47,455 nt of DNA, taken from contig CALLUJ010000046.1 of NCBI GenBank assembly GCA_938011245.1, forward strand, positions 1 to 47,455, in the 5' to 3' direction. The notes below the pieces were generated by a model. That model was not told the DNA's origin. It was given only the letters and a program-made list of their open reading frames with translations, and made no database searches. Every line of letters begins with the position of its first letter. The first letter of the stretch is position 1. Below are positions 9,344 through 20,000 of this stretch, piece by piece. The position numbers were made by a program, and so were the translations under genes. This DNA comes from an uncultured Aquimarina sp. GTDB taxonomy: Bacteria; Bacteroidota; Bacteroidia; Flavobacteriales; Flavobacteriaceae.

Positions 9344-10549
9344 CTATAATTTTCGTTTCAGCTCCAATACTGTTATTTCTGGCCAAATCCCTACTCTCCC
9401 TGGAAAAGCATGAAAACCAAAACCTCTATTTACATATATATACCTATCTAAATGTACATAAAGGCCTGCCCATTGTTTATATACATATTGTATTGGGCTC
9501 CATTTTATATAGCCTGGAATTTCTATTCCAAATTGCAGACCGTGAGTATGTCCCCCTAAAGTTAAATGGTAATTTTTTGGATTGTCTTTAATTTCATATT
9601 CCCAATGAGAAGGGTCGTGACTCATTAATATTTTAAAATCGGTTACACTTACTCCTCTTGATGCCAATTGCAAGTCCCCTGCTTTTTTAAAATTTTTACC
9701 CCAATTTTCTACACCAATCAATTTAATTTGTTCTCCTTCTTTTTCCAAGGTTACGTTTTGATTAAGCAACAAATTAAAACCTACTTCACGATGTAGTTGT
9801 TTAATAGCTTCAAAATTATCTTGCTTTTCTTTTTCCGATGGCCAAGTTACGTACTCTCCATAATCGTGATTTCCTAATACTGAATATTTCCCAAGAGGAA
9901 AGCTTTTAATATTTTTAAAAATATCAATCCAAGGGTCAAATTCAGACGCTTTAGTATTTACAATATCTCCTGTAAACAAAAAAAGATCTGCTTCTTGTTC
10001 GTTAATCAAATCTATAGCATAGGCTATTTTTTCTTCATTATCAAAACTTCCCGAATGCAAATCCGAAATTTGTACTATTTTTAATCCATCAAAAGCCTTT
10101 GGTAAATCTTTAAAAAGAAGAGTTTTTGACAATACTCTAAAGTTATATTTTCCTTTAAAAATCCCATGTAAAATCCCTAAAAAAGGTATTGCTGCTATTC
10201 CCAAACTCAATTTCCCAATAAAAGCTCTTCGCTCTAATACAACACTTTCTTTAGCTCCCCAACTTATTGGTACACTTAATAGCCACAACATTAATCCAAC
10301 AACTATTACCACTAATTTTGGAACTAAAAATAAAATTAAAGCACCCATTGCCCAATAAAAATTATGAGAAGGTCCTACAGAACGATCGTATAAATAAATT
10401 TGCCATCCAAAATAAATATATGATATAACACTACATACTGCAATAGCTAAAATTAGCATTCTATTTAACTTTAAAAGTTTAATCCCTAAAGAAAAAAACA
10501 GTATTTCTAGGATTAGAAAAACAATTAGAAAAAAAATAATTCGTTGCAA
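9344..10549 (-). CDS. Membrane-anchored metallophosphoesterase (YkuE/YaeI-like)
   Basis: Hydrophobic N-terminal segments (about three to four helices before GILHGIFKG) precede a calcineurin-like phosphoesterase domain with all metal motifs: QISDLHSGSF, LFTGDIVN, VLGNHDYGEY, MSHDPSHW and LGGHTHGLQFG. Relatives act on lipid or nucleotide phosphoesters; YaeI-type enzymes are linked to lipid A or phospholipid headgroup hydrolysis, but the substrate here is not known. The frame opens at a TTG at 10615, but homologues of this type begin right at the first membrane helix, so the TTG at 10549 (reading LQRIIFFLIVF) is preferred, giving 401 residues. No ATG is available nearby. Confidence 0.88.
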   Translation of the reverse strand: MQRIIFFLIVFLILEILFFSLGIKLLKLNRMLILAIAVCSVISYIYFGWQIYLYDRSVGPSHNFYWAMGALILFLVPKLVVIVVGLMLWLLSVPISWGAKESVVLERRAFIGKLSLGIAAIPFLGILHGIFKGKYNFRVLSKTLLFKDLPKAFDGLKIVQISDLHSGSFDNEEKIAYAIDLINEQEADLFLFTGDIVNTKASEFDPWIDIFKNIKSFPLGKYSVLGNHDYGEYVTWPSEKEKQDNFEAIKQLHREVGFNLLLNQNVTLEKEGEQIKLIGVENWGKNFKKAGDLQLASRGVSVTDFKILMSHDPSHWEYEIKDNPKNYHLTLGGHTHGLQFGIEIPGYIKWSPIQYVYKQWAGLYVHLDRYIYVNRGFGFHAFPGRVGIWPEITVLELKRKL

Positions 10550-10709
10550 ACTCTTGATTTTAAATGATAATTGAAAAAAAACACTTACCCCAAGGTAAGT
10601 TTTAATATAATTCAAAAAAAATGACTTATTATTGTATTGTTTTTAAAGAATACGCGTATTTAGTATTAAAAATATTGTGAGTATATAGCTCTCAATTTTA
10701 TTTTGGGGT

Positions 10710-10739
10710 GAAATGCTATCGGTAAAACGATGGCATTTC
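10710..10739 (+). other. Stem-loop in the polA upstream region
   Basis: The arms at 10710-10721 and 10728-10739 (GAAATGCTATCG / CGATGGCATTTC) pair over 12 bp with one G-U, a six-base loop, and CTTTGTTT after. It lies between divergent genes, about 105 bases before the polA ATG. It could be the end of a small transcript or a leader structure of polA; nothing else identifies it. Confidence 0.4.
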
Positions 10740-10843
10740 TTTGTTTATATCTATTCATAAAACACTATTACTTATTTTCAAAACTGAAGTTAAGTATTGT
10801 ATCTTCATCCCGTATTAAATTTTTATTAAAATTAATTTCTTAG

Positions 10844-13675
10844 ATGGAATCTACAAAAAGATTATTCTTACTCGACGCATATGCATTAATATTTCGTGGT
10901 TACTACGCATTAATTAAAAATCCAAGAATTACCAGTAAAGGTATGGATGTCTCCGCTATAATGGGCTTTACGAACTCTTTATTAGACGTAATTCGCCGAG
11001 AAAAACCAGAATACCTTGCCGTAGCTTTCGATAAAGGGGGGAGCGCTTCTAGAGTCCAGATATTTCCCGAGTATAAAGCCAACAGAGATGAAACTCCAGA
11101 AGCTATTCGCATAGCCGTACCATATATTCAACAAATTTTAAAGGCTATGCATATTCCTATTATTGAACAAGAAGGAGTTGAAGCCGATGATCTTATTGGA
11201 ACGCTAGCAAAACAGGCAGAAAAAGAAGACTTTAAAGTTTACATGGTTACACCGGATAAAGATTATGCACAACTAGTGTCCGAAAATATATTTATGTACC
11301 GTCCTGCTCGTATGGGGAATGGTATAGAAATTTGGGGCATTGACGAGGTAAAAGCTAAATTTGAAGTAGCACACCCCGAACAAGTAATCGACTATTTAGG
11401 GATGATGGGAGATGCTGTAGACAATATTCCTGGGCTACCAGGTGTTGGAGACAAAACTGCTAAAAAATTTATTGCCGCTTATGGCAGTATGGAGGGACTT
11501 TTAGAAAACACAGATCAATTAAAAGGAAAGATGAAAGAAAAGGTAATTGCTAATGCCGAATTAGGATTACTCTCTAAAAAGTTAGCAACTATAGATATTT
11601 TATGTGATGTTACTTTTGACGCTAACTCCTACGAATTAACAGCTCCAGATGCAAAGAAGGTGACTACTATTTTTGAAGAATTGGAGTTTCGCAGAATGAA
11701 AGATCAGTTTTTTAAACTATTTGATGCCAATGGCAAACCCGAAACTAAGGGGGTTCTAAAATCCTCCAAATCAATAACTAAAAACACTGCTGGCGCAGGT
11801 CAATTTTCTCTTTTTGATACATCCAAAGAAAATACTAACCCTAACGCTGCAAACAATTCTCGTGCTACAATAACTTCTACTAGCCATTTATACCAAACAG
11901 TATATCCTGGTATGGGATTACAACTATTTTTAGAACAATTAAACAAACAAAATACGGTTTGTTTTGATACCGAAACTACAAGCCTAGATACTCTTGAAGC
12001 AATGTTAGTAGGCATAGCTTTTTCCTGGGAAGCAAAAAAAGGGTTTTACCTTCCCTTTCCTGAAGATTTTGATGAGGCTAAATTACTTATTGAAAAATTA
12101 CTTCCTTTTTTCGAAAATGAAAACATTCAGAAAATTGGACAAAATTTAAAATACGACATTAAAGTACTAAACAAATATGGGGTTTCTATAAAAGGTCTAT
12201 TATTTGACACTATGATAGCGCACTACTTAATTAATCCCGACATGCGCCATAATATGGATGTCCTGTCTGAAACATATTTAAATTACACCCCTGTTTCCAT
12301 TACCGAGCTTATTGGAAAAAAAGGAAAAAACCAACTTTCTATGCGTGAAGTTCCTATTGAAAAGATTACAGAATACGCCGTAGAAGATACCGACATTACC
12401 TTACAGTTAGCAGCTCACTTTACTCCAGAGCTTAAACAAGCCAACACTTTAGAGCTATTTAATAATATAGAATTACCTTTATTGCGTGTTCTTAGCGCTA
12501 TGGAACTAGAAGGAATTAATTTAGATATTGAATTTTTAAATAGCCTTTCGGCTGAAATTACACAAGATATTACCCTTCTTGAAAAACGTATTTACGAACA
12601 AGCAAAAGAAGAATTTAACATAGGCTCTCCAAAGCAGTTAGGAGTTATACTTTTTGAAAAAATGAAACTGGTAGATAAACCAAAAAAAACAAAAACAGGT
12701 CAATACTCTACTGCCGAAGACGTACTTTCTTATTTAGCTAAAGACCACAATATTGTTGCCGACGTATTAACTTATAGAGGTTTGGCTAAACTTAAAAGCA
12801 CTTATATAGATGCTTTACCAACTCAAGTAAATACAATTACAAAAAGAGTCCATACCGAATATATACAAACTGTTGCTGCTACAGGTAGGCTAAGCTCGAA
12901 CAATCCCAACTTGCAAAACATACCTATTCGCACCGAACGTGGTAGACAGGTACGTAAAGCCTTTATTCCTCGTAATAAAAACCATGTATTACTTGCTGCA
13001 GATTATTCACAAATAGAATTACGCATTATTGCTGCTTTGAGTAACGAAACTGCCATGATGGAAGCTTTTCAAAATGGAGAGGATATCCATGCTACAACTG
13101 CTGCCAAAGTATTTAATGTGCCTTTAAAAGAAGTAACTCGCGAACAACGTAGCCATGCTAAAACTGTTAATTTTGGTATTATTTACGGGGTTTCTGCCTT
13201 TGGTTTAAGTAATCAAACCGATTTATCTAGAGCAGAATCTAAAGAACTTATAGATACTTATTATGAAAACTACCCGAAGTTAAAATCGTACATGAACAAC
13301 ATGGTTAATTTTGCTCGTGAAAATGGATATGTACAAACAGTTTTAGGACGAAGGCGTTATTTAAAGGATATTAATTCTGCCAATGCAGTAGTTAGAGGTG
13401 CTGCAGAACGCAATGCCGTAAATGCTCCAATACAAGGGAGTGCAGCCGATATTATAAAAATAGCCATGATTAATATTTACAACAAGTTAGAAGCATCCAA
13501 TTTAAACACAAAAATGCTTTTACAAGTACATGATGAATTGGTATTTGATGTTCCTAAAAACGAACTCGATAAAGTACAGCTATTAATTAAAAATGAAATG
13601 GAAAATGCCTATAAATTAGATGTGCCTTTAGATGTAGAAATAGGTATTGGACAAAACTGGTTAGAAGCACATTAA
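10844..13675 (+). CDS. polA: DNA polymerase I
   Basis: The 943-residue protein has all three domains. The N-terminal 5'-nuclease (1-290) carries DAYALIFRGYYA, GVEADDLIGTLA, TPDKDYAQLV and an H3TH region GLPGVGDKTAKKF. The 3'-5' exonuclease (about 350-540) keeps its acidic residues in FDTETTSLD (Asp375, Glu377), the GQNLKYDIKVL motif and YAVEDTDIT, so proofreading should be active. The polymerase domain has motif A DYSQIELR (Asp720), the motif B/O-helix RSHAKTVNFGIIYG, and motif C VHDELVFD (Asp897, Glu898). It fills gaps and removes RNA primers in replication and repair. A polyprenyl synthase gene follows on the same strand. Confidence 0.97.
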   Translation: MESTKRLFLLDAYALIFRGYYALIKNPRITSKGMDVSAIMGFTNSLLDVIRREKPEYLAVAFDKGGSASRVQIFPEYKANRDETPEAIRIAVPYIQQILKAMHIPIIEQEGVEADDLIGTLAKQAEKEDFKVYMVTPDKDYAQLVSENIFMYRPARMGNGIEIWGIDEVKAKFEVAHPEQVIDYLGMMGDAVDNIPGLPGVGDKTAKKFIAAYGSMEGLLENTDQLKGKMKEKVIANAELGLLSKKLATIDILCDVTFDANSYELTAPDAKKVTTIFEELEFRRMKDQFFKLFDANGKPETKGVLKSSKSITKNTAGAGQFSLFDTSKENTNPNAANNSRATITSTSHLYQTVYPGMGLQLFLEQLNKQNTVCFDTETTSLDTLEAMLVGIAFSWEAKKGFYLPFPEDFDEAKLLIEKLLPFFENENIQKIGQNLKYDIKVLNKYGVSIKGLLFDTMIAHYLINPDMRHNMDVLSETYLNYTPVSITELIGKKGKNQLSMREVPIEKITEYAVEDTDITLQLAAHFTPELKQANTLELFNNIELPLLRVLSAMELEGINLDIEFLNSLSAEITQDITLLEKRIYEQAKEEFNIGSPKQLGVILFEKMKLVDKPKKTKTGQYSTAEDVLSYLAKDHNIVADVLTYRGLAKLKSTYIDALPTQVNTITKRVHTEYIQTVAATGRLSSNNPNLQNIPIRTERGRQVRKAFIPRNKNHVLLAADYSQIELRIIAALSNETAMMEAFQNGEDIHATTAAKVFNVPLKEVTREQRSHAKTVNFGIIYGVSAFGLSNQTDLSRAESKELIDTYYENYPKLKSYMNNMVNFARENGYVQTVLGRRRYLKDINSANAVVRGAAERNAVNAPIQGSAADIIKIAMINIYNKLEASNLNTKMLLQVHDELVFDVPKNELDKVQLLIKNEMENAYKLDVPLDVEIGIGQNWLEAH

Positions 13676-13766
13676 GAATAGTCCCATTTTTCAATAAACT
13701 CTAAACAAAAGATTAAAAAATTGCGTAAGCTATTTCTATTTCTTTTATTTATAAAAAAACGCACTT

Positions 13767-14744
13767 TTGAAGCAATTAGCAAAATACAATCAACTTTTTA
13801 CTGAATATCTAGAACAAAATACAAGAATTCCAGAACCAAGAAACCTTTACGAACCTATACAATACATTTTAAATTTAGGAGGTAAACGCATTCGTCCTAT
13901 ACTAACATTAATAGGCTCCGATATATTTGGAATCCCTCCAGAGCAAGCTCTTCCCGCAGCACTAGCTATAGAAATATTTCATAATTTTAGCTTAGTACAT
14001 GACGATATTATGGATGCTGCACCATTACGCCGTGGTAAAGATACTGTACATTCTAAATGGGATATAAATACAGGCATTCTTTCTGGAGATGCTATGCTTA
14101 TACAAGCCTATCAATGCTTTGAAGTGTATGATTCAAAGTTATTCCAACAATTAGTTAATTTATTCTCCCAAACTGCATTAGAAGTATGCGAAGGGCAACA
14201 GTATGATATTGATTTTGAGACTCGAAATGATGTTACCGAAAATGAATATTTAAAAATGATTACTTATAAAACTTCTGTTTTAATAGGTTGCGCCTTCCAA
14301 ATGGGTTCTATTATTGCAGATCAAGATAAAAAGGAACAGAAATTCATTTACGAATACGGAAAACTTTTAGGTATTGCTTTTCAATTACAAGATGATTATT
14401 TAGATGCTTTTGGCAACCCTGAAACTTTTGGAAAGCAAGTTGGAGGCGATATTATAGAAAATAAAAAAACATATTTATATATTAAAGCTGAAGAATTAGG
14501 TAATCTTTCTCAAGTAAAAAGATTACATCAATTATATTCTTTAAAAAATAAAATTGACAATTCTGGAAAAATTGAAATCACGCAACAAATTTTTAATGAA
14601 TCTGGAGCTACAGAAGCTACGTTAGATACTATTAAAAACTATACAAATAAAGCCTTTGACATTGTTGAAAAGCTAAAAATATCTGATAAAAACAAAAAAT
14701 TATTAATCGATTTTGGAATATATTTAATGAATAGAAGGGTATAA
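13767..14744 (+). CDS. Polyprenyl diphosphate synthase (trans-isoprenyl diphosphate synthase family)
   Basis: The 325-residue enzyme shows the first Asp-rich motif in LVHDDIMDAAPLRRGKDTVH and the second in FQLQDDYLDAFGN, with GGKRIRPILTL for substrate phosphate binding. It condenses IPP units onto an allylic diphosphate, yielding a precursor for quinone side chains or cell-wall carrier lipid; chain length cannot be judged from the sequence alone. The start must be the TTG at 13767: the frame has a TAA at 13752-13754 and no ATG in between, and the encoded KQLAKYNQLFTEYLE matches the usual N-terminus. It lies 91 bases downstream of polA. Isoprenoid precursors may come from the mevalonate genes at 41683-43922. 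Confidence 0.92.
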   Translation: MKQLAKYNQLFTEYLEQNTRIPEPRNLYEPIQYILNLGGKRIRPILTLIGSDIFGIPPEQALPAALAIEIFHNFSLVHDDIMDAAPLRRGKDTVHSKWDINTGILSGDAMLIQAYQCFEVYDSKLFQQLVNLFSQTALEVCEGQQYDIDFETRNDVTENEYLKMITYKTSVLIGCAFQMGSIIADQDKKEQKFIYEYGKLLGIAFQLQDDYLDAFGNPETFGKQVGGDIIENKKTYLYIKAEELGNLSQVKRLHQLYSLKNKIDNSGKIEITQQIFNESGATEATLDTIKNYTNKAFDIVEKLKISDKNKKLLIDFGIYLMNRRV

Positions 14745-14760
14745 ATAGCTATAAAAAAAG

Positions 14761-15234
14761 AGGGTGTAATCTAAACCTTGTCTGAGTAATTATTATATAA
14801 ATTACATTTACTCAGATATGACACAAGAACAACAACAATATCTAGAAAAGAAATCCTTAGAACAATTTATGTCTGGCAAAAGTCTTTTTGGAAAAGGAGG
14901 AGCTTTTGCCCCTATTTTAAAGAGTTTTTGGGGAAAAGCATTAGAAGCCGAGATAGAACCTCATTTAGGAGATGAAGAACGCTCTAAGGGCAATAAACAA
15001 AACGGTAAATCAAAGAAGCAAGTAAAGAGTAACCAAGGAACTTTTGAGTTAGAAGTTCCTACTGATCGTAAAAGCAGCTTTGAGCTAGAATTAGTGAAGA
15101 AACGCCAAGTTATTTTAGCCGATAATCTTTCTGATAAGATTATCGGTCTCTATGGCTTAGGAATAAGTTTTAGAGATATTTCAGCTCATATAAAAGAAAT
15201 GTATGACACTGATACCATTTCGGATATAATATGA
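14761..15234 (+). mobile_element. IS256-type element, 5' remnant with truncated transposase
   Basis: The ORF 14818-15234 (138 residues) matches the N-terminal third of IS256-family (Mutator-type) transposases: LEQFMSGKSLFGKGGAFAPILK, RSKGNKQNGKSKKQVKS, KKRQVILADNLSDKIIGLYG and GISFRDISAHIKEMYDTD. Intact proteins are about 400 residues; the catalytic DDE part is missing and the frame ends in TISDII. A GAGGGTGT-like stretch near 14759 and an inverted TCTGAGTAA/TTACTCAGA pair (14781-14789 and 14808-14816) before the ATG probably mark the left end. The right side breaks in a hairpin shared with the end of the allophanate hydrolase gene. Confidence 0.85.
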
Positions 15235-15257
15235 TTATATTATATCCGAAATAGTAT
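15212..15257. repeat. 21-bp inverted repeat at the transposase/allophanate hydrolase junction
   Basis: The arms 15212-15232 and 15237-15257 are reverse complements apart from one mismatch, with a GATT spacer. Each arm encodes the last residues of one of the two convergent genes, so both proteins end in TISDII. The stop codons sit next to each other (15232-15234 and 15235-15237). There is no T-run, so it is not a standard terminator, although it may still serve as one. Confidence 0.8.
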
Positions 15258-16989
15258 TAGAAAAAGCTACATACTTCTCCCATGTTTTAAGCTGGGTAAT
15301 TTCTTTTGCATTTTTTACTGCATATTGCTCGCATAAAAAAGAAGTAACAAATTCTCCTGTTTCTAAAGTAATTTTTCCAAAAGTTAAAGGTGCTCCTATC
15401 TGGTTAATAAACACTCCTAATTTTTCGGCAGGAACTTTCCATACTTGAACTTCAATCTTATCGCCATTCTCAATATCTTTAACTAAACCTGGTCTTGGTG
15501 GTTCCATATGGTCTAATGCATAAAAACGATATTCTGGAGCGGTTAATGTTGTAAATTTATACACTGCTCCAATGTCTAAAAGCTGATAATTTAAGGTTCC
15601 CCCTGTTTTATGTGCTCCGCATACCGCAAGGTCTATATAATTTAAGGTTGTTCCCGTTCTATTTAAAAGAGCTTTCCCTGCCATAGATTTTGCTAGGGTT
15701 AGTAAATTAGTATCATTAAAAGCGGGTGCAAATAAAGTAACCCCGAAAGGCAGGTTGTTTTCTGTAATTGCAACAGGTAAAGCTATAGCAGAACAGTCTA
15801 ACAAATTCATAAAATTGGTGTAATACCCCAAATTTGAATTTAATGTAATAGGATCCTGTTCAATCTCTTCTATAGTATAAATACTGCCTGCTGTTGGCAT
15901 TACAAATGCGGCATATTCCTTAGCATAGTCATCAAAAATCTTTTTAAAACCTTTTAATTTGTATTCTGTATCAAAATAAGCATTTGCTAAAGGGTTTTTA
16001 CCTCCTAGTATAATCTCTTTAGTGGTCTTTAGCACTTTATTTTCATTGTTTTCTATAAATGCACCAACCGCATGGTAACGTTCGGCAATCCACGGACCAC
16101 CATATAAAAGTTTAGCAGCTTCAAACATGGGCGAAAAATCTAATTCTTCTACCACATAGCCTTTTAATTGTAACGATGCTACAAAACTAGTATAAGCTTT
16201 CTCGTACTGTTTATTTCCAAAGAAAGCTAAATTTTCTTTCATTGGGATTGCTATTTTTTGCTTACTGCTTGTTAAACATTGGTTGTTTTTTCTACTATAA
16301 ACATCTTCTGCATCGTACGCTGTTGTGTGTTCTAAAACAACCTCAACATCTTGTAACTCATTAGCAAAAACGGCAACACAATCTAGCGATTTACAGGCTG
16401 GCACTACTCCCGATGTAGAAACAATTCCCTTTGTTGGCTTTAATCCGAATAAATTTTGAAATGCTGCAGGAATACGTCCAGATCCAGCAGTATCTGTTCC
16501 TAATGAAAACGGTACATACCCAGCCGTAATGGCACTGGCAGAACCTGAACTTGAGCCTCCAGGAATATATGCTTCATTATAATAATTTTTAGATGTTCCA
16601 TAAGGAGAACGCACGCCCACCAATCCTGTAGCAAATTGGTCTAGGTTTGTTTTTCCTATACAAATAGCTCCTGCCGCTTCTAGTTGTGTTACACTAAAGG
16701 CTGAACTTTCTGGATGAAAAGAAAATTCTTTACAGCCTGCTGTGGTTTCAAACCCAAAAACATCAATATTATCTTTTACTGCAAACGGAATCCCTAAAAG
16801 CGGGTAAGCGTCTAAAGATTTTGTTTTCGTTTTTTCTATTTTATCTACAAGTACATCTACACTTAACGCACTTATAAAAATATTTTCTTCGGTTAACTTT
16901 TCAAGTATTTTTTCCTGGTTTTGAAGGAGTGTTTGTTTGTAAACTTCAAAATCATGAATGAATAGTCCTTGTATTTCCTTAATTGTCAT
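15235..16989 (-). CDS. atzF: Allophanate hydrolase
   Basis: The enzyme hydrolyses allophanate to CO2 and ammonia in the cytosol, the last step of the operon's pathway. The amidase-signature domain (about 1-430) shows GIPFAVKDNID (Lys72), PGGSSSGSA (cis-Ser146) and TDTAGSGRIPA (nucleophile Ser170), spaced as in AtzF. The C-terminal domain (about 455-575: GAHKTGGTLNYQL, YRFYALDHMEPPRPGLV, FGKITLETGEFVTSFLCE) is the fold found only in true allophanate hydrolases, where it aids decarboxylation. The length of 584 is normal. It lies 13 bases downstream of the carboxylase gene, as the last gene of the operon. The last residues, TISDII, are encoded by an inverted repeat shared with the IS256 remnant and look acquired. 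Confidence 0.95.
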   Translation of the reverse strand: MTIKEIQGLFIHDFEVYKQTLLQNQEKILEKLTEENIFISALSVDVLVDKIEKTKTKSLDAYPLLGIPFAVKDNIDVFGFETTAGCKEFSFHPESSAFSVTQLEAAGAICIGKTNLDQFATGLVGVRSPYGTSKNYYNEAYIPGGSSSGSASAITAGYVPFSLGTDTAGSGRIPAAFQNLFGLKPTKGIVSTSGVVPACKSLDCVAVFANELQDVEVVLEHTTAYDAEDVYSRKNNQCLTSSKQKIAIPMKENLAFFGNKQYEKAYTSFVASLQLKGYVVEELDFSPMFEAAKLLYGGPWIAERYHAVGAFIENNENKVLKTTKEIILGGKNPLANAYFDTEYKLKGFKKIFDDYAKEYAAFVMPTAGSIYTIEEIEQDPITLNSNLGYYTNFMNLLDCSAIALPVAITENNLPFGVTLFAPAFNDTNLLTLAKSMAGKALLNRTGTTLNYIDLAVCGAHKTGGTLNYQLLDIGAVYKFTTLTAPEYRFYALDHMEPPRPGLVKDIENGDKIEVQVWKVPAEKLGVFINQIGAPLTFGKITLETGEFVTSFLCEQYAVKNAKEITQLKTWEKYVAFSNTISDII

Positions 16990-17002
16990 AGATATAAGGC
17001 GT

Positions 17003-20000
17003 TTAATTATTATTGGTTTTTATGGACACTAAAATATCGCCTGCTTTTACTTCTAAACTTTCTTTGGTATAAATATCGTTTACAACACCTTCGCTTTCGC
17101 TTAATATGGTAAATTCCATTTTCATACTTTCTAAAATAACTACAGGTTGGTCTTTTTTAACAAGCTCTCCTTTTGTAACTAATATTTTCCATACTACAGC
17201 AGAAAGTGGCGATTCTATAGCTTTACATCCTTCTGGTATTTCAATTATTGAATCGTCTGTAATAACTTGTTCTTCTTGACTAAAGTTTAATTTTCCTGTT
17301 TTAATCCAATCTTCTTTTTCATCGTTAAAAGCTTTTTGCTGTTGTGTTCTAAAAGATTGGATTTCAGCATCGTTCTCTGATAAAAAGGCTTTGTATTCTT
17401 TTAGGCTAAATGAAACCTCTTCTATCTTTAACGGGTATCTTCCTTGCGGAAAGTCTCTCCTTATTTTAGTAAGCTCTTCTGTAGAAACAGGATAGAATTT
17501 TATTTGATCGAAAAACTGTAATAAAAATGGTTTTTCTTTTGTAAAATAAGCGCCTTTAGGATAGGTATTCCACATTTGAAGGGTACGTCCAAACAATTGA
17601 TATCCCCCAGGGCCTTCCATTCCATAGACGCATAAATACGCTCCTCCGATACCTACAGCATTGTCTGGTGTCCAGGTTCTGGCAGGGTTATATTTTGTAG
17701 TTACTAATCGGTGTCTAGGATCTAATGGCGTGGCAATTGGTGCGCCTAAGTACACATCGCCCAAGCCCATTACTAAGTAATTTGCTTCAAAAATTAAATT
17801 TTGCACTTCTTCTATGGAGTTCATTCCGTTAATTCTACGAATAAACTCTATATTATCTGGAGACCAAGGTGCATCATTCCTAACCGTTGTGTGGTATTTC
17901 TCCATGGCTAGTTTTACCTGAGGGTCATTCCAACTTAATGGTAAATGTACAATTCTAGAAGGCACTACTATATCATCTATATTTTCTAAGCCAGACAAAA
18001 TATGATGTACTTTGACTAATAGCTCTTTTCGCTCCATTAAATCTGGTGAAAAATGAATTTGTAATGACCTAACTCCTGGTGTTAGATCAATAATACCTTC
18101 TAAGTTTTCACTTTCAAAAGCTTGAAATAGTTTATGTATTACTAAGCGTAATTCTAAATCTAATTCTAACTTTCCTAATTCAATAAGTATATTATCGTCT
18201 CCTGCTTGTCTTATAACAACTTGGTGCTGTTGAAAACTAAAACTTTCTAAAATAGGGCTAACATTTGCAATAGCTGCACCTGCATATTCTGGAAGATTAG
18301 CTTCTGCATTTTTAATAAAGGCTTCTTCTGCTTTATCTTTTTCTAAGGCCTGCTCGTAGGTAATTAAGTTAAACTTAATTTTTGATTTTGTAGAGAGTTG
18401 TCCCATTTTCCACAAATCGGCCTTTGCAATAGTAAATGGGCAAACAAAACCACCTAAACTAGGACCATCGGGTCCAAGAATAATAGGTGTGTCTCCTGTA
18501 AAATCTATAGAACCTACCGCATATGCATTATCGTGTATATTAGAGGGATGCAGACCTGCTTCTCCACCATCTTTTCTTGTCCATTTTGGAGCAGGACCAA
18601 CCAATCTTACTCCTGTACGCGAGGAATTAAAATGAACCTGCCATGTTGCACTAAGAAATTCTTCTATATAATCGTCTTCAAAAAAGTCTGGTGCTCCATG
18701 AGGGCCATATAACACATCAATACTAATCTCGGAAGACACTTGAGGTAACGGTCTATTTTTTAATACGGGTTCTGATTGTGGTTCATTTAAATGTATAACA
18801 TCGCCAACTCTAAGAGTACGACCACAATGCCCTCCCATTACACCTAGGGTAAATGTAGATTTACTACCTAAATAGTCCGATACATTTATTCCTCCTCCAA
18901 AAAGTAGATAGGAACGTTGCCCAGCATCTTGAATGTTTCCTAAAGAAAGGATATCGCCTTCATTTGCGGTGTAAACGGTATAATTCTCTACACTATTATT
19001 ATTTAAGGTAGATTGTATATAAGCACCCGTAATTACAAATTCCGTTTTAGTCCTGAATTGAATTTTAGGTCCTTGTAGGGTTATTTCTAAACCAACAGCA
19101 TTATCTGCATTACCCAACATGGCGTTTCCTATTCTAAAAGATCGGCTATCCATTGGACCAGAAGGCGGAATACCTACCATCCAATAGCCTGTTCTACCCG
19201 GATAGTCTTGAATAGTGGTAAAAGTCCCTGCCGATAAAATATCGATACTTTTACTTTCGTACTTAAAACTATCTAAAAATTTAGTAGACAAATCGGCCTT
19301 TAAAAAACCTTCACTTTTAGCAATACTTAATAAAAATTCTAAGTTCGTTTCTACCCCTTCAATTTTTGTTTTAGAAAGTGCTTCTATTGCTTTTTTTACA
19401 CAGGCTTCTCTACTCTCTGCTGTAATGACAATTTTAGCTAATAAGGGATCGAAAAAAGGAGATACTTCTACCCCTTCTCGTATCCAACTGTCCACCCTAA
19501 TATCTTCTGGAAACGTCCATTTTGTTACTTTACCTGTTGCTGGCATGTAATTTTTATAGGGATCTTCAGAATACAGTCTAAACTGCATAGAAGCTCCTGT
19601 TGGGGTTATATTTTTAGGAAAGGTAAAACTCCCCTCTTGCAACAACACCATAGCTTCTACAATGTCTATTTTAAAAACTTCCTCGGTAACTGTGTGTTCT
19701 ACCTGTAGTCTTGTATTTACTTCTAAAAAGTAAAACTCTTTCCCTACTTCATCATACAAAAACTCAATAGTACCTGCACTTCTATATTTAATATAGCGCA
19801 TTAAGTTTTTGGCTCCATCGTAAAATTGCTGTCTAATGGCACCTGGAATATTAGGAGCTGGGGTTTCTTCTATAATTTTTTGTGATCGCCTTTGAATAGA
19901 ACAGTCTCGATCCCCAAGAACAAGTCCGCTACCTTCTCCATCACCAAATATTTGTACCTCAACGTGTCTTGCTTTGGTTAAAAATTTTTCTAAAAACACG

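Noticed and set aside
14818..15234. Functional IS256 transposase
   Set aside because: Only the first third remains; the catalytic domain is missing.
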